Below are positions 35,301-50,300 of a DNA stretch of 64,000 nt, piece after piece. The stretch's first letter is position 1; each line of letters opens with the position of its first letter. Location of the stretch: assembly GCA_903813345.2 (NCBI GenBank), contig CAIIXF020000005.1, positions 18,231,375 through 18,295,374 on the forward strand, given 5' to 3'. A program made the position numbers and the translations under genes. The notes below the pieces were generated by a model that was given only the letters and a program-made list of their open reading frames with translations, was not told the DNA's origin and did not search any database. The DNA is from Owenia fusiformis. Taxonomy: Eukaryota; Annelida; Polychaeta; Sabellida; Oweniidae.

Positions 35301-38300
35301 TAAATTCACATGAAAATGTATTTTCTACTAACCTGTGAGAGTGTCCAACATGATTAGTTCATTCTTAGTAGTACCACTGGAGCCGGGGTTGGGGAATGCG
35401 TATGTAAGGAACCCATGAAGACTCACCCATTCTATACCCCTACAATTAAAAACATTAATGTACATGTTCCAGAAAATATGTGACATGATTTCGAGGCTTG
35501 AATTTTGCATTCTGGTTCAAAGGACCAATAAAAGAGAAATACCATATAAAGGAGATTCAGTATATTTTAACTTTCATTTCAATTGAATCAATCACTCTAT
35601 TTTTACTTAACTTCTTTAATATTGCTGAGGTGATGATACATTAGAATAAAAGGCCAAGAAATTAAAATAATCTGATTCTGTTCCCTCAAACTGTCATTCC
35701 TCTATTGATAAGATTATCTATAACTAAAAGGTTAGTAGTCCTATGGTATGTCTCCTGGCTCCACACATTCCCCACACATTATTAGAAGTATCTACAGCTT
35801 TGGCTCTCAGGTCAGCTGCTTCCACTGCCTGGCGCTATTTTACCTTCTCTTTAAACTGTAGTTGAAAACACAAAGACCAACACCTCTTTTAAATGTAGTA
35901 ACATGAGCACTTGGCTCAACTGAGGACTCTTCATATTTCCCAGGAACGAAGCCAGCATTTGCCAAGGAGGTTCACTTTTCAAAAAATTCCAGGGGGGCTA
36001 ACATTTAACAGCTTTGGCTCAAAATTACTTAAAACGTGCTCAGAGTGGTAAAAAAACGTTAAAAATAATTTTGGACCAAAACCCCTACCCCCTGGCTAGG
36101 GGGCTGTTTCCTTACCTGACTGGGGCAGTGTGCATGTTGTACTCCCTAACCAACTGTCCACTTGTCAGGTTGAACACTTGAACTGACCCTGAATTGGTCC
36201 CTAAAAATATATTACAAATAATTTACTTCTGCACTATTGTATTCTTGTATTAACTCTCTGGTTATCTTATCTGTAAAAGGAGTAGTATCGATATGGAGAA
36301 CTGAATTCAACAATGTTTTTCTCTTAAACCAATCATTGAAATAATTCTGTAAAAAAACACTGTATTTTATGTAATGTTGACTGATTGACAAAAATTTAAT
36401 GCGAAAATAATTTAGAAATATTTTATATAACTGTTTTTGTTAACATTTTTTGTTTTTAGTGCAATTGTTTTTGCTCCCTTCTACCAATTCTTGAGAATGA
36501 AATAAAAACGTCTTTTCGTACCTTGTTGGAACAAAATAGCATATACAGCATGTTCTTAGACCTCTCAATATTATAGTTATACAAAGGAATTTTTGGTTGA
36601 TTTTAAAAAAAGTATTCAAAAAATTAAAACAAAATCCCCCCAAAATAGATAAACCTTTTATTTCATTAACAAGATACTTTTTTAAAATCAACCAAAATTT
36701 CCTTTGTACAATTACAATATTGAGAGACCTAAACATGTTGTGTTTATGTCGTTTTGTTCCAATGAGGTTCGGAAAGATGTTTCATTTCACTCTGGAAACA
36801 TGATACCAAGAACAAAGCAAGTGTTTGACGTGTTTTCTTAAACAATATAGATGAAAGTATACATATATTTCAAATTATATGGTTACCATTCAAAAGATGA
36901 CCATTAAATTGATGATGTGTAAAATTTTTAGATTTTTTTTGTGACTGGTTTAAGAAGATAAACGTATGTTCAAAAAGTTCTCCATATCGATACCACTCCT
37001 TTCAACAAAATCAATCTACTACGTTTAGCATTATACAGGGTGGGCCAAAAAAATGCCACTTTTTTTTCAAAATGCTATAACTTTTAATTTTTGATATTAA
37101 ATCATATTTTGTATACTAAATGAAACTTGAGGTTGTTATCTAGCCATGGATCATGAATTATACACTTTTACTTGAATAAAATATGTCACCAGCGTCTCAC
37201 TTAAACATGTGGTGTGCCATGAAAAGTAAGCATAATTTGCAAAATGCTCCTGAACTGAAACGGCCTGGTGATTGCCAAGCTAATAGCCCTGATGCAAACC
37301 CCAGTGAGTATAGGGTATGGGAAGGTCTCCAGGAGATTGAATGAAGGCACCCAATCTAGAAAATTGCTCAACTAAAGCTGGCAATTAAGACATGTTGAAA
37401 AAAACGTAGCTAACATTTCATTGATACTGCAATATTAGCAAGGCGACTAAAACCAAAATATATCATCAATTAGGATGGCTGACCAATTGAACTCCCCCTT
37501 TAGATCAAATATAATCCAAGTTGAAGGACTTATTACATTATATTATTACTCAGAACCCCTGGCACTATATAACTGCAAAATTTGGGGTATGTAGGTTGGA
37601 AAATAAAAAAGTTGTAGTGTCTTGAAAAAAAAGTGACGTTTTTTTGGCCCACACTGTAGTAAAAAATGTTAAACAACACACAGAAAAATGGCAGCCAATT
37701 ACAAAGAATTACACCTTTTATGACTTGTTTACACTATACTTCGAAAATTTAATCTGTTACACACTTATTAACCACCACTGCTTGTTGAACAAGTTCAGTC
37801 TGACTGAAGAGTACACAGTATACATGTATGTTCTGCAGAAGAGCTTTGTATTACTCTATCCAGGGTGGAGATGTTTGTCAATCCTTTGCTAGCAGTGTTG
37901 GTTCAAATTATCTAATCCAAAGGTCAAGTACTTGTTGAAACCACATGAAAGGATGTTCTGAAGCAAGGCATTAACATTCAAATTGCCACAACCTGCAATA
38001 TGTTACAGAAACCTCTAGTTCACAGGTTTTTTAAATGATATTCCAGCCAACAGAGCTTTTTTTGAACAAACCTTTTTGTCTTCTACATATTTTAGTTAAC
38101 AAGATATGGTGAATCTGAATTGTAATTAAAGTTTTGATTGTTTCTGTTGATCAGTTGAATTTCTAATGCAGCTATAGAAATTGACTCACATAAATATATA
38201 GAAAATCAAGTTTTAATTTTCCAAGTAATAATACTTTAATTTGAGCAGAGTCTGGGCATTTTTTATATTTCTGCCACCAGACCAACAACCATTAGTAACT

Positions 38301-41300
38301 TGAATAACAGAAAATTAAAAATTTTCATGAAAAATGGTAGCCATTTCAAATTCATCTTGAAAAATTATTCTTGAGCAGAGGTGCTATACCTATATAAGGC
38401 ATCAGCATATTAATCTTGAACCAAATTCATTGACTGGTATTTGTGTTATCAAAAGTAACATTTTCAGTCTCGTCTGGATTGGTCCAATTTTCTCAAAACA
38501 CACCCCTGATGTCACTTGAATGTTAGAGTAGTAGGCTGATTTGGACTTTCAACCTTTGAATTGCATCGCAGGGAGTATTCATCAGATTGAGAGAGGAGCG
38601 AATGAGAAAAACCTACAAAACTAGACTGTATTAAAACAATGAAACTCTTCATTATAGTGATTCTGTCAGTTAAGATCTGCCTAACTGACTGCAATACTAT
38701 TAATGAGGATCCAGAGACCACAGAGACTACAGTATATAATGAAACAGAATTGCTTGGTAAGCTACTATATAATATATACAGCAATATTTTATTGTGAAGT
38801 ATTGTTTTTCTTTTCTTCTCGAGGCTTCAGGCTTGTAATCACTCTACATTTGAATGATTATATCAACATCAACAGAGCTAAAGCGTTTGTTATACTGAAG
38901 CAGAGGTACTATACTCATAATATTGTGATTCGAATGTAGTTTATAAAATTAAATCGAACAACTAGCATCTGGGTTACCATCCAGATAAACAGATGGCAAA
39001 TGAATGATTTCTTCAAATCACTACACAAAGTTCAATCAGTTTAAAACTATCAATTTCTTTTTTTCAAAGAACCACCAGTCAATGATTCGGAGGTGTCAAC
39101 ACAAACGCTATATGTAAGAGGGCCTTGCCCCTATGGCTTCATACACAATCCTAATCAGAGGACCTGTTATTCCCTGAACATCAATAACCCAGGATTGACG
39201 TGGTTTGAGGCTCTAACTTTCTGCATGTCAATGCACGCCAACCTTGTTGCAGTAGAGTCTGAGCAGGAACAGATATTCATTATAGGTACAAATTGATAAC
39301 TTTTAAGTCTTTTTAAGTCTCGTTTATTTGTTTTGTTTTCTATAAAAAGACATGATATCTTTTTGTGCACAGTAGTACACATAAATAAACTTGAAATTTA
39401 ACTATAATTTGAAAACCACTAAGTAGCTAATATAAATGAAGAAATGAAAGTATGATCACAAAAAAATCATTTTGTTAAATTATATATATTCATGAATTAT
39501 AGGCATGATTAGGCACTTTGGTCAAGGGCATACTGATCTATGGACTGGTGGTAACACATTGACTAAACGAGGAGACTGGATTTGGGCAGGAGGTCTGCAT
39601 AGGCCACCAAAGCGCTTCACATACACAAGATGGGACCCAGGAGAACCAAGCAATAGCAACAATAATGAAAAGTGTGTCCACTTCAATAGGGCTAAATCAC
39701 ATAGATGGAATGATGCAAGATGTGACAATAAATATTACTTTATTTGTGAAAAGGATGTTTAAATAGCAATAAAATGAGTAAATTATTACAGAAACATACA
39801 TGTAGATACTATGCACAAACATTATAGAAAATGTTCAATTCCATATAATGTTGAAGGATTTAAGTCCAGGACTCAATAAATTGAAGATGATTTAAAGCAC
39901 ATATGTCTTGTTTCCAGACTTTGAATGAGGGACAAGGTAGCAGCTATTTGCATTTTGACCAGCATAATCACTTGCCTTGCTATATATTATATAGGTTTTC
40001 CCTGAACCTAACCGTTGGCAATGTACAGTGACAAAAAATATGTTGTCAATACATACAGGGTGATCATTAAGTTCTGGGAATTGGTCTGCCATTTCAAGAT
40101 TTCTCAACCATTTGATTTGAAATTTCCAGCAAGTGTATATTGCATAATTCTGAATTGACAGACAAGGTTTCATATACACATGGCTTCTACAATTTATTTT
40201 ATTGTAATTATAAAAAAGTAAAAGTGGTCCGCGGTTCAGCAAACTTTGATGTTAATCTGAAAATTTCCTGCTAAAACATATTTATCTTGCCTACATGGTT
40301 GCATCAAACTAGGTGTACAAGAGGCAGAACAGTACTCTTGAAGTCATTTATTTAGAAGTATTCTTCAGTGCTGAGCAGATCATTTCATTTATAATGGTTT
40401 CCATTAGCGTGGTCGCACATGCATTGTTGACAAACCTAGTCCATAAAGAGGTTTCCCAGTCCATCCTTTGGTATCCCTTGAAGATTTGCTCAAGTCTTTG
40501 GAATCAGTCCCATATCAGAATCGAACTTGTGACCTCTCATATGATGCTTCAATACCCCAAATGTAGCGAAGCCTAACCATTTGGTGAATAGTGTATGGTG
40601 AATTTGGGGCATTAACCACTTGTCTGAACCCTAATTCTTCAAGAAGAGTATGGGCAGTTTTAGGAGTGGGAAGGAGCATAGTCATAATGGAAGATAAACT
40701 CCCCACTATTTTGAGTCATGATTGTGACTTTGAGAGTCTGACGAATGATAAGAAAATAAAGCAAAGTACACTTTTCCATCAAAATACAGATGTTACTTTA
40801 GAAACTCTTTAAGTCAGAAATATTTGAAAACATAAAAAATCACAGAAATATTCCCAACAAATAGGTATTATTTAACCATTATACTTTTAGATCAAGTAAA
40901 ATAAAAATAAATTCAAATTTTGCTTGACCCGCTACGCTGTGAAACTGTTTTATCCAATCCAAACCAGAACAACGGCAACGCCAAAGCATAGCGAATCCCA
41001 TTGAACAGCCATGGATGGCATTTTTACAAACAAAGTATATAGCAAAAATGGCAGGCATTTTTCAAAATGGCCGCCTTCTACCAAAAGTGTCATTAGACCA
41101 TTTGCCATGCTTACAGTATTCACATACCAAATATGAACAAAATCGCTTCACTACTTTTCGAATTATTATAAAATACATTAAAATGGCGGCCATTTTTCAA
41201 AATGGCCACCTTCTACTAAAAGTGTCATAGGATAGTGTGTCATGCTTTTAGTATTCACATACCAAATATGAACAAAATCGCTCCACTACTTTTCGAGTTA

Positions 41301-44300
41301 TAGTAAAATATGTTAAAATGGCAGCCATTTTGAAAAATGGCCGCCTTCTACCAAAAGTGTCATTAGACAATGTGCCATCCTTATAGTATTCACATACCAA
41401 ATATGAACAAAATCGCTGCACTACTTTTCGAGTTATAGAAAAATAGGTTAAAATGGCAGCCATTTTTTAAAATGGCCACTTTCTACCAAAAGTGTCTTTA
41501 GACAGTGTGCAATGTTTATAGTAATCACATACCAAATATGAACAAAATCGCTCTACTACTTTTCGAGTTACAGCAAAATTCATAAAATAACGAGTAAAGG
41601 CCGCCATTTTTCAAGATGGCTGCCATGTGCTTCTTTAATATCTACATTTCGAGCTTTATTAATGTCCTATATAATTTTTTTACATCTAAAACATATTGCT
41701 ATTACAGTTTTACATATTGCACTTAAATTACTGTAAATTCGGCACTAAAATGGCCGCATTTTGAAATGAGCGGCCATTTTGAAAATCGGCTTTCGAGCGG
41801 AACTTCTACCCCCATAGGGTATATGTGTACAAAATATGAACAAAATCGGGCCAACGGTATTTGAGTTATTGCCCGGACGGACGGATGGAGGCGTTCCTAT
41901 ATCCCTCCGAACTTCGTTCGATGGGATAATTACATTCCTCATTTACCATGAAAAGTAAATTGGTTCAAAAATAATGAAATGACGGCTATTTATAAAACAC
42001 CTCCTACCTCATACCCACCTACGTGGAACATGATACAGTCATTGAAGGGTTCAATTTTAAAGATTATTTTAATAATGACCCGAGGGCGCCCCAGGGGAAT
42101 AAATAACTAACGACCGCGAGCATAGGTCCAACAAGCCAGATAAAGAAATTGAAAGAAAGTGTGCTAAATCCGATGCCCCGAGTGGGAATCCATATTTAGT
42201 ATTTTCAAGGGGTTTAATTTTTAGATGAAATCATTGAAAGTTACTTTAAAATTTTACCCTTCAAAGACTGTATCATGGTCCACGTATGTGGGTAGATGGG
42301 TATGAGGTAGGAGGCTTTTTATACAAAGCCTGAAATGACAGATAAATTCCCAGAACTTAGTGATCACCCGTATTGTATTTAACTGATTTGAAGGAAAAAC
42401 TAAGATGTAGATTTTAAAAAAATAATCTAAGGAATATATAAAAGATTTTCATTTTATCTTGGAAAGACTTTTAACATTCTATTTATGTTAACAGATTCCC
42501 GAGCAGTGCTCGAGCTCTTTCTCAGTAAGTTCACTGACATGATTGACTGGTTGAAAAATGTTGTTTTTATTCACATTTTCTTTGGTCATTTTTCCTCTGC
42601 CATCCTCTACACATTTTAGGATAGGTGATGTTTTGATAAATATTCATGTATTGGGTGTAATTTTTAAAAATCAGAACTGTATGTGTCAACGTCACTTGAC
42701 ATTGTCCATGTAATTGAAGTTCAATAATTTTATTCCAAAATACATAAAGGTTTTTAATGAGTATCAAGTGATACTTGAACATGTTCAAGTATCCCTTAAG
42801 TACAGATCATGTGGATGATACAAAAGATAAGGTTTTAGAATCCTGTTTATGCTGTATCTGGAAATTGTAAAAGTTAAATACTGTAGTTAACTAGAACACA
42901 GCAACACCAAAGCCAAAGTAGCCAACATTTTACAGGGCTTCATTAGCGGACCTTTATGGGCCTTTTGGGCTTTATTTTTTTAGTTTAGGCCAAATTATCA
43001 AAAAATATGGATTAAATTTTGGGCCCAATTTTGGGTTTTAGAGATCCAAAATTTATTTTCTGATTTGAAACACTGCCGGATCAATCCTGGGGGGACCCAT
43101 GGGGCCGGGCCGGGTTCAAAAAGTTTTTCGCGGAAGGGGATGCTAGGGGGTTGAGCACCCCCTTACAAAAAGCTGGCTACGGACATGCATACTATGCTTT
43201 TATTAATCCCAAGGGCCAAGATGATCCACTATAATTGCTCCTAGAATTTAAGCCCATTGACCTAATAGTCGATGTGTCAATTTCTGAACCTTTGAATCTG
43301 TAAAAACACAATGTTTTATTGTGGAATCACTATCATCTAAATGTCATGGGGTCTAACAGTCACTTCTAATGAAGCATACCAATCATCCATTATGAGATCA
43401 CACAATTCACATGACCATTATAATAGTTCACAACAGTCAAGAGCACATATCATTTGACAATTTAATGTGTCTGATAGCTTATTTGACAATTTATTATGTA
43501 TCAAACATGGTTAATGGGGGCTATTCTAGCTAGTTTTTTTATTTGCCCCAGGTGCCTTGATTTCAAGTTACTATGGCAACCATTTCTTAGTTAATGTTCC
43601 TGTTATTCTAAATATTTTTCGCGGGATTAATAAAACATTCCATGCTGCACATTCTGTGAAAATTTCATAGGAAAATATTAAAAAATAAAGAAATTAGAGA
43701 GATATTATGAGAACTTGATGATCAACCCTTGTAGCAGTGTTATTTATTAATGTGTATTAAAGTGACAAAAGTTTTAAATAGCTTCATCCTTCAATATTTC
43801 ATATGTTCAAGTATCATGTCATCAAGTGTTTATCTTAATTAGTAAATATTCAAATATAATAAAACAGTTTTTATTTTTGAGTATCAAAACATATTTATAA
43901 ACATCTGGCACACTGGTATTCATGAAAGGATGCATTAGAAAGACATTCTAACTTGAACAACAATTAATAAATGAACAAAAATTATAACACATCATGTGAT
44001 TTCAAAATTGTCAGATAACCAATATCATTCTGGTAGACATTTGATAAGTCTTCAAAAGAAATACTTGATAACAGCAGCGCCAGGGCGTAGCAAATCCAAT
44101 CAAACAGCCATGAGCCTATTAGTTAAATCATCATAAGACAGTAGTGTAATTTGTTTCTAAGTATTCACAGAATTCAAATAATTTTGTAAATATGGTAAAA
44201 AGTTAAGAAGGATTGAATATAACAACTCCCAAAATCGTGAGTGTGACTTTTTAGCATAAATTGACGTCAAACATTTGAGAAATCCTATATCCAGCAAGGT

Positions 44301-47300
44301 GCTTAAGAAGGGGTCCTTCTGAGACATGAAGTTAAATTGTTAGTTACACTGTACATTTAGAGGAATAGACCAATTTAAAAAGTCTTCAATCCAATTAAAC
44401 TTTGTGAAAAATATCAGTTATAGAATGAAAGTCTTATTAATAACAACCATTTTGTGATAGAATTTGAGGTAATATCCTTCAGATTCATAGTTCTATTCTC
44501 AGTTCAAAATTAGGGGTAGGGGTACTCTTTCTCGATGACCCATACATATGTTATACATCCTATACTTAGCTAATGTATACCAAAGTTTATGTCAGATGTA
44601 ATATATAAATGTGTTTATTGAGCAAAATGGTTGCATCCTATCCCTAATTTCACTGCTATTTAAGGTGTAAAATTGTGTAAAAATCATTTTTTAGACTGGT
44701 TTTGGCACTTCCATAATTTTCTGTCAGTGTGTCAATGTTTATTTCAAACCTGTCAGTTATGAATAGTTTGGAACAGGCTTTACAATGGTATGAAGAATAT
44801 AACATATAGAAAATGATAACCTAGGCTTAGAGGAAAATGAATAACACTGTATAATAGCAAATTATAATTTATGACGCAATTTAAAAAAAAGTCACATTAG
44901 TGAGTTTGTGACACAATGTCTTTAACCATTGCTAACTTTTTTAATTTTTCATCTAATTTCTTAAAACTTCCACCAGTTATTCACAACACACATAAAAATG
45001 GCAGATATTTTCAAAAATGGCTGCCTATTAGCCAGTGTCATAAGACAGTGTACCATGCTTATGAGTATTTACATATCAAATATGGACAAAATTGCTCCAC
45101 TAATTTTCTAGCAAAAATTGTAAAATAGCATATAAAGGCCACCATTTTTCAAGATGGCCACCGCTTTTTTAAATTAGATTTTCAACTTAATCAATCAATA
45201 ATTTTTTGCATTTAAGACATATCAATAAATTACAATTTTATAGGTTGTACCTAAAATGCTGTAAAATTGACATTTTTAAAGCAACCATTTTGAAAATCTT
45301 TTTTGAGCAGAATTTGTTCTTACATGGGGCATAATACTTATAAAATACTGAAAAATAGCAACTCCGCCGAGTAGCAAATACCGTCAAACAAAACATGTTG
45401 ATAAATAGCCCTCATCCTTGAAAGGATTGGTATCGATATGGCAAACTAAATTCAACATTGTTTTTCTCTCAAACCAATCACTGAAAACATTCTTTAAATG
45501 AAGGACCCACGGTCCTATGCTCACACAGTTTGGAACCTTCAGAGGAATTTATATCCTGACTTTCTAACAAAAATATTGATTTGGATTTGTAGTCTCAAAC
45601 TTTGAGAAACTTAGATAGCATAGTTGTGTGACTCAATTTGAAAAATCAACTTTTTTGACCTTTCGAAGGTCAAGTAAAGGTCAAATCCTAAAACTAATGT
45701 CATATTTGAACTCCTGGCAACTTTTAGATGATTTTCAAAAAAAGATTTGGTCACATTGAAGCAAGTTGAAAAATAACTTATTTTTACTGTTTTTTGACGT
45801 CAAATATCTCAAAAACGGTAAAAATTTGATGCTGACACATATTGAGAAATAGGTAGGGAAAGCTTAAATCTATTAATGATGTAATTTATTGCAGGAGATG
45901 ATCAAGTATAAGGCAAACTTTAAGAATCTTGTCAATCACAAAACCTGCCATTGACTTTATACATGAGAAAGTTTCCTGAAAATGACTAAAGTCCTACTTT
46001 TTTTCAAATTTTATAGAGTAAACACCAAAAACCATAATTCAAAGAGCTTTGAAATCTTTAGAGGACATAAGTTGCATATACACCAACTACTAAAAGTTAT
46101 TTTAAAGTTCTACTTCAACAAAGTGTCTAGTATTTACAGAAAATTTGACTTTTTGACGTCAAAATCCGCAATTTCTCAGAAACCGGGCAAACTTGGGAAA
46201 TGGCGATGATAGGTCAAATAGGCATTATGGATATGCATAAAATGAATGTGGAAATGACTCAATCCGAATAGCAGTTTTAATTTGTGCGGCCAATGTTGAC
46301 GAACGGACGGACCAACGGACAGACGGGCGCCTGGTCAATCCCATAGGCTCACTGTGTGAGCCAAAAACACTGTCCTTTATGTAATAGTCACTGATTGACA
46401 ACAATTCAATGCGAAAACTATTTATATATATTTCATATTATTGTTTTTGTGAACAATTTTTCCTTTTTGTGCAATTGTTTGTTCCTTTTTACCAATTCTT
46501 GAGAATTCTTGAGATCTTTCCGAAGCTTGTTGGAACAAAATAGCATATACAACATTTTCTTAGACTTCTCAATATTATAGTTATATAAATGAAAGTTTGG
46601 TTCATTTAACAAAAAGTATTCAAAAATTAAAACAAAACCTCACAAAATAGATAAAAGTTAAGATAAACCTTTTATTTTATTAACAAGATACTTTTTTAAA
46701 TGAACCAAACTTTCCTTTGTACAATTACAATATTTAGAGACCTAAACACGTTGTGTATATGTCATTTTGTTCCAATAAGGTTCGGACAGATGTTACATTT
46801 TATTCCGAACATATGATACAGAAAACAAAAGAAGCGTCTGATGTGTTTTATAAAACAATACAGAGAAAAGTATATATACTGTATATATATTTCAAATTGA
46901 ATTGTTACCATTCAAAAGATGATCATAAAATTGACGATGTGTAAAATTTTCAGAATTTTTTGAGAAGATCTCTGTTTTCACTAGGTATCAGCGTATAAAA
47001 TGAACCAAATTCTTCCAATGGTATTTGACTTATCAAAGTTTACATTTTTTACAAAAAATGGCTGTCATTTTGAAATTCAGTAGCCATCTTGAAAATCTCT
47101 TCTTGAGCACAGGTCCTATATCCCTAGGCATCAGAATTATAAAATCATTATGGTATTTGAGTTATCTTGAGCGGCCATACTAAAAATACCTACTTGGACA
47201 GAGTTCCTACACCCATAAGGCACAAGGTAACAAAATTTGAACCAAATCTGTCAACTGGTTTTTGAGTTATCACTCAGACACACAAACGAAACGACAGATG

Positions 47301-50300
47301 AACGGACAGACGGATGAACGAAGGAATATTCTTCTCTATAATACCTACGAACTTCGTTCAGTAAGATAATTGATGATATTGGGCCAAAAGAGTTATAGCC
47401 GGGCATACCAACAGATGGATGGAACTATTCTCTATTTCCCCCTAAACTTTATTCGATGGGATAATGACACAACGAGAAACACTATATAATAAACATCAAT
47501 ACGACGAGATAATAGATTAATTATCCAAATTGAATAATAACCAATAAGATCAGTTACTGTTGAATAATATTCTGCCCGGGATTTGTTATTAATCATATAG
47601 AAATGTCTTATCCGAACAGCTTACATGTACGTATTATCCGTTGCGGCCATTAACAATTTTACATATCTAATTAGCTAAGTAAATAAACATGCGTCGACAC
47701 AGTCGCAGTTGACTATGAAAAGCTCAATCATCAATCTTATTTTTATTTTCTTGATTTAAAGATTTATTATGTTTAAAAAAGAAAATGTTTGATTTTTAAG
47801 CTCAACCTTTAATTCTTATTATCAAGAACGCGCATGCAAATTCGCCAACCATGTACATTGTTTGCAGTCTGAGCAATTTAATGTAAATCATTGTATATTT
47901 TTCGATATACTGTAATACTATTCATTATTTGTAAAATTGAACCGAATATAATCTAAAATTAATCAGCTTTAAATACATTATATTTCATAAAAGTTGCCTT
48001 AAAACAATACAATTCGTGCGTTTGTAAATGCTCTAAAGCCCCGCTAGTATATGAACGAATCCTAAATAGAAATGAGTAAAATTCGTTCCCATTAGTGTGT
48101 ACACGTTCTACACCGAGACTTCTCCTTTAAATCAAATCAGTCCACTAGTATGAGTTAAGAATGGACAGAGGGACGGATGGCTTCATTCAATGGGATAATT
48201 AAGATATTTCAAAACCAGTGTCATTCTTCTATGCATACATCACTCCAATCATTAAACAAGCTGTTTATTTTAAAACTATTCTTTACGAATCTATGATAAG
48301 TGTATAATGTTCAATCATACAAATCGCAGTCAGTGATTGTTCTCCACACTCACCCCTCCCCCTTCCTGACATGAACTATTTTGTAAAATCATTGACAGTG
48401 TGGAAAGGATTTTTACACTCGAGTGTCAAGGGGGGGGGGGCAGTTACAGAAATATACAAGGCGATGGTTCAAATTGGACAATTTTCAAAACTGCTCAACA
48501 TGGTGAAAACTTCACGTTTTTAAAGAATGCTTGCCCGGCGAGTGGTTTGCTCTGGATTGCGAGAGAACAAAAACTTTGAGTTAGGATTTTTCCTAATACT
48601 ATCTATACCACCCTTGGTATACGCAGCTAACGAAAATTGACCGGTACGGGTCAAAAGCTGGACCGGTACGGGTTAACGGTTTTATTTGAATTTAAAACAG
48701 CCATAACTTGCTCAATATTGACTTCCTCGTGTCTAATTTGAAATATATGATGCCTCCCGATGCTTTTAAGTAGACCTACCCCAATTTTTTACAGATTTTT
48801 AAACGGACCAAAACTCTCTAAATGCGCATTTAGAATGTTTGTTTCTGTGCCCCCCCCCTGTCCATGGCTAGTAAGTAAGCTATGTGTATATATCTGTATA
48901 AAACCAGATGCAGGCATAGACATTGACAAGGCGAGGGGATTTAAATATAAAAATAGTCTTGTTTTTGGCTCCGACTTATATATTTTGGCACTGTTTAACG
49001 AAGCCGGTTTAAGGAATGAGAGGCAGAAATAATTCCTAGAAATAAGATGGCCTCATCGCGATAGTCGCGACCCCTTTGTCTTTATCCTTCCACAATCGGC
49101 AGATAAGAGTGGCTCTGGCATACCAGAATGAGATGGCCTGTCTTTACCGTAATCAAGATATGGTACCTAACCGCAGTTATTTTGGTTTTATAACGGGGAT
49201 ATTGCTCGAGCTTGAATAACAAATAAAAGGCATGTTCTTATTTCTGTATTCTGACCTTTGATTGTGTATTAAGTTGAGCTGCACGCCAAACGTTAAGATT
49301 GTTAAAATGCTGAAAATAAAACTTTATTCCTCTCAATTTACATAAAAATGAAACAGATTAGATTCGAATCTCAGTCACACCAGCACCACTGATCAAAGGA
49401 AGTACAAATATCTATATTAATCAAATGTCTGAGAATTTGATAACTGTCTGGGATCCAATGTTAATTTTATTGAAGCAAACTAAGAAAAGATGAATTTTAA
49501 ACGTTTAGAGGGAAAAGTCAAATATGCATTGTAACCCTAAAAATAATTCATTAAAGTGTCGTACACATTTTATAACATTTATATAAATAAAACAAATAAA
49601 GCACAACCCTAATGCCCTATAATGAATTCATATCGGCGCCAAATGGCCCTTGCAATAAAAACGCATCGAAGCAGGGAATGCTTGGAAAATTCTTCCGAGA
49701 CGGACTTTTGTTATTTTAAAATTGAAATATGCCTAATTCCTATGAACACGCGATCTTTTTCCCTGGGTTTTACTCAATTTTAGATTTACTAGAAAAATGT
49801 TTATATGATGATTGCGTTTGCTTCTCACGAGTTCATTGAAACGTTCAGTCGTAAAACTTTAGAGATCAAAAGACTAATTAGGCACCTGATTGCGGAAGTT
49901 TGATTGCATTTCGATCGCCGGGATTTTACAAACGTATTGTTTAAGTAGAGATCGTGTTCTTGGGATCTTGATAACTTCCTATTTTAAGTTTTGGATTGAA
50001 AGCAATGAGTATGTCGGACTTTCTCAAGTCCACATAATGAAACAATCCGGGGAAACAATATCCCTTTATATTAGTCCAATCGGAATTTGCATAAACATAC
50101 CAGTTTTATATTGCAAAAAGAACTGTAATTAATAGCCTACATAAAAGCATCATGATAAATAAAACATTAAAGCATATATAAAGCCTTTTGTTATCGCACC
50201 CATCGCACCCCCCCCCCCCTCCTGGCTACGCCTATGGATATTTTGGCAACTTTCACGTTTACCCCGCCCCCTAATAATTCTTGCGCCCCCTCTAAATATC

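Noticed and set aside
44916-45128. Small plus-strand ORF
   Set aside because: It lies in a decayed pearl core and has no conserved domain.
48760-49032. Possible 90-residue gene
   Set aside because: It includes a poly-C run and has no recognisable domain; it looks like a chance frame in intron sequence.
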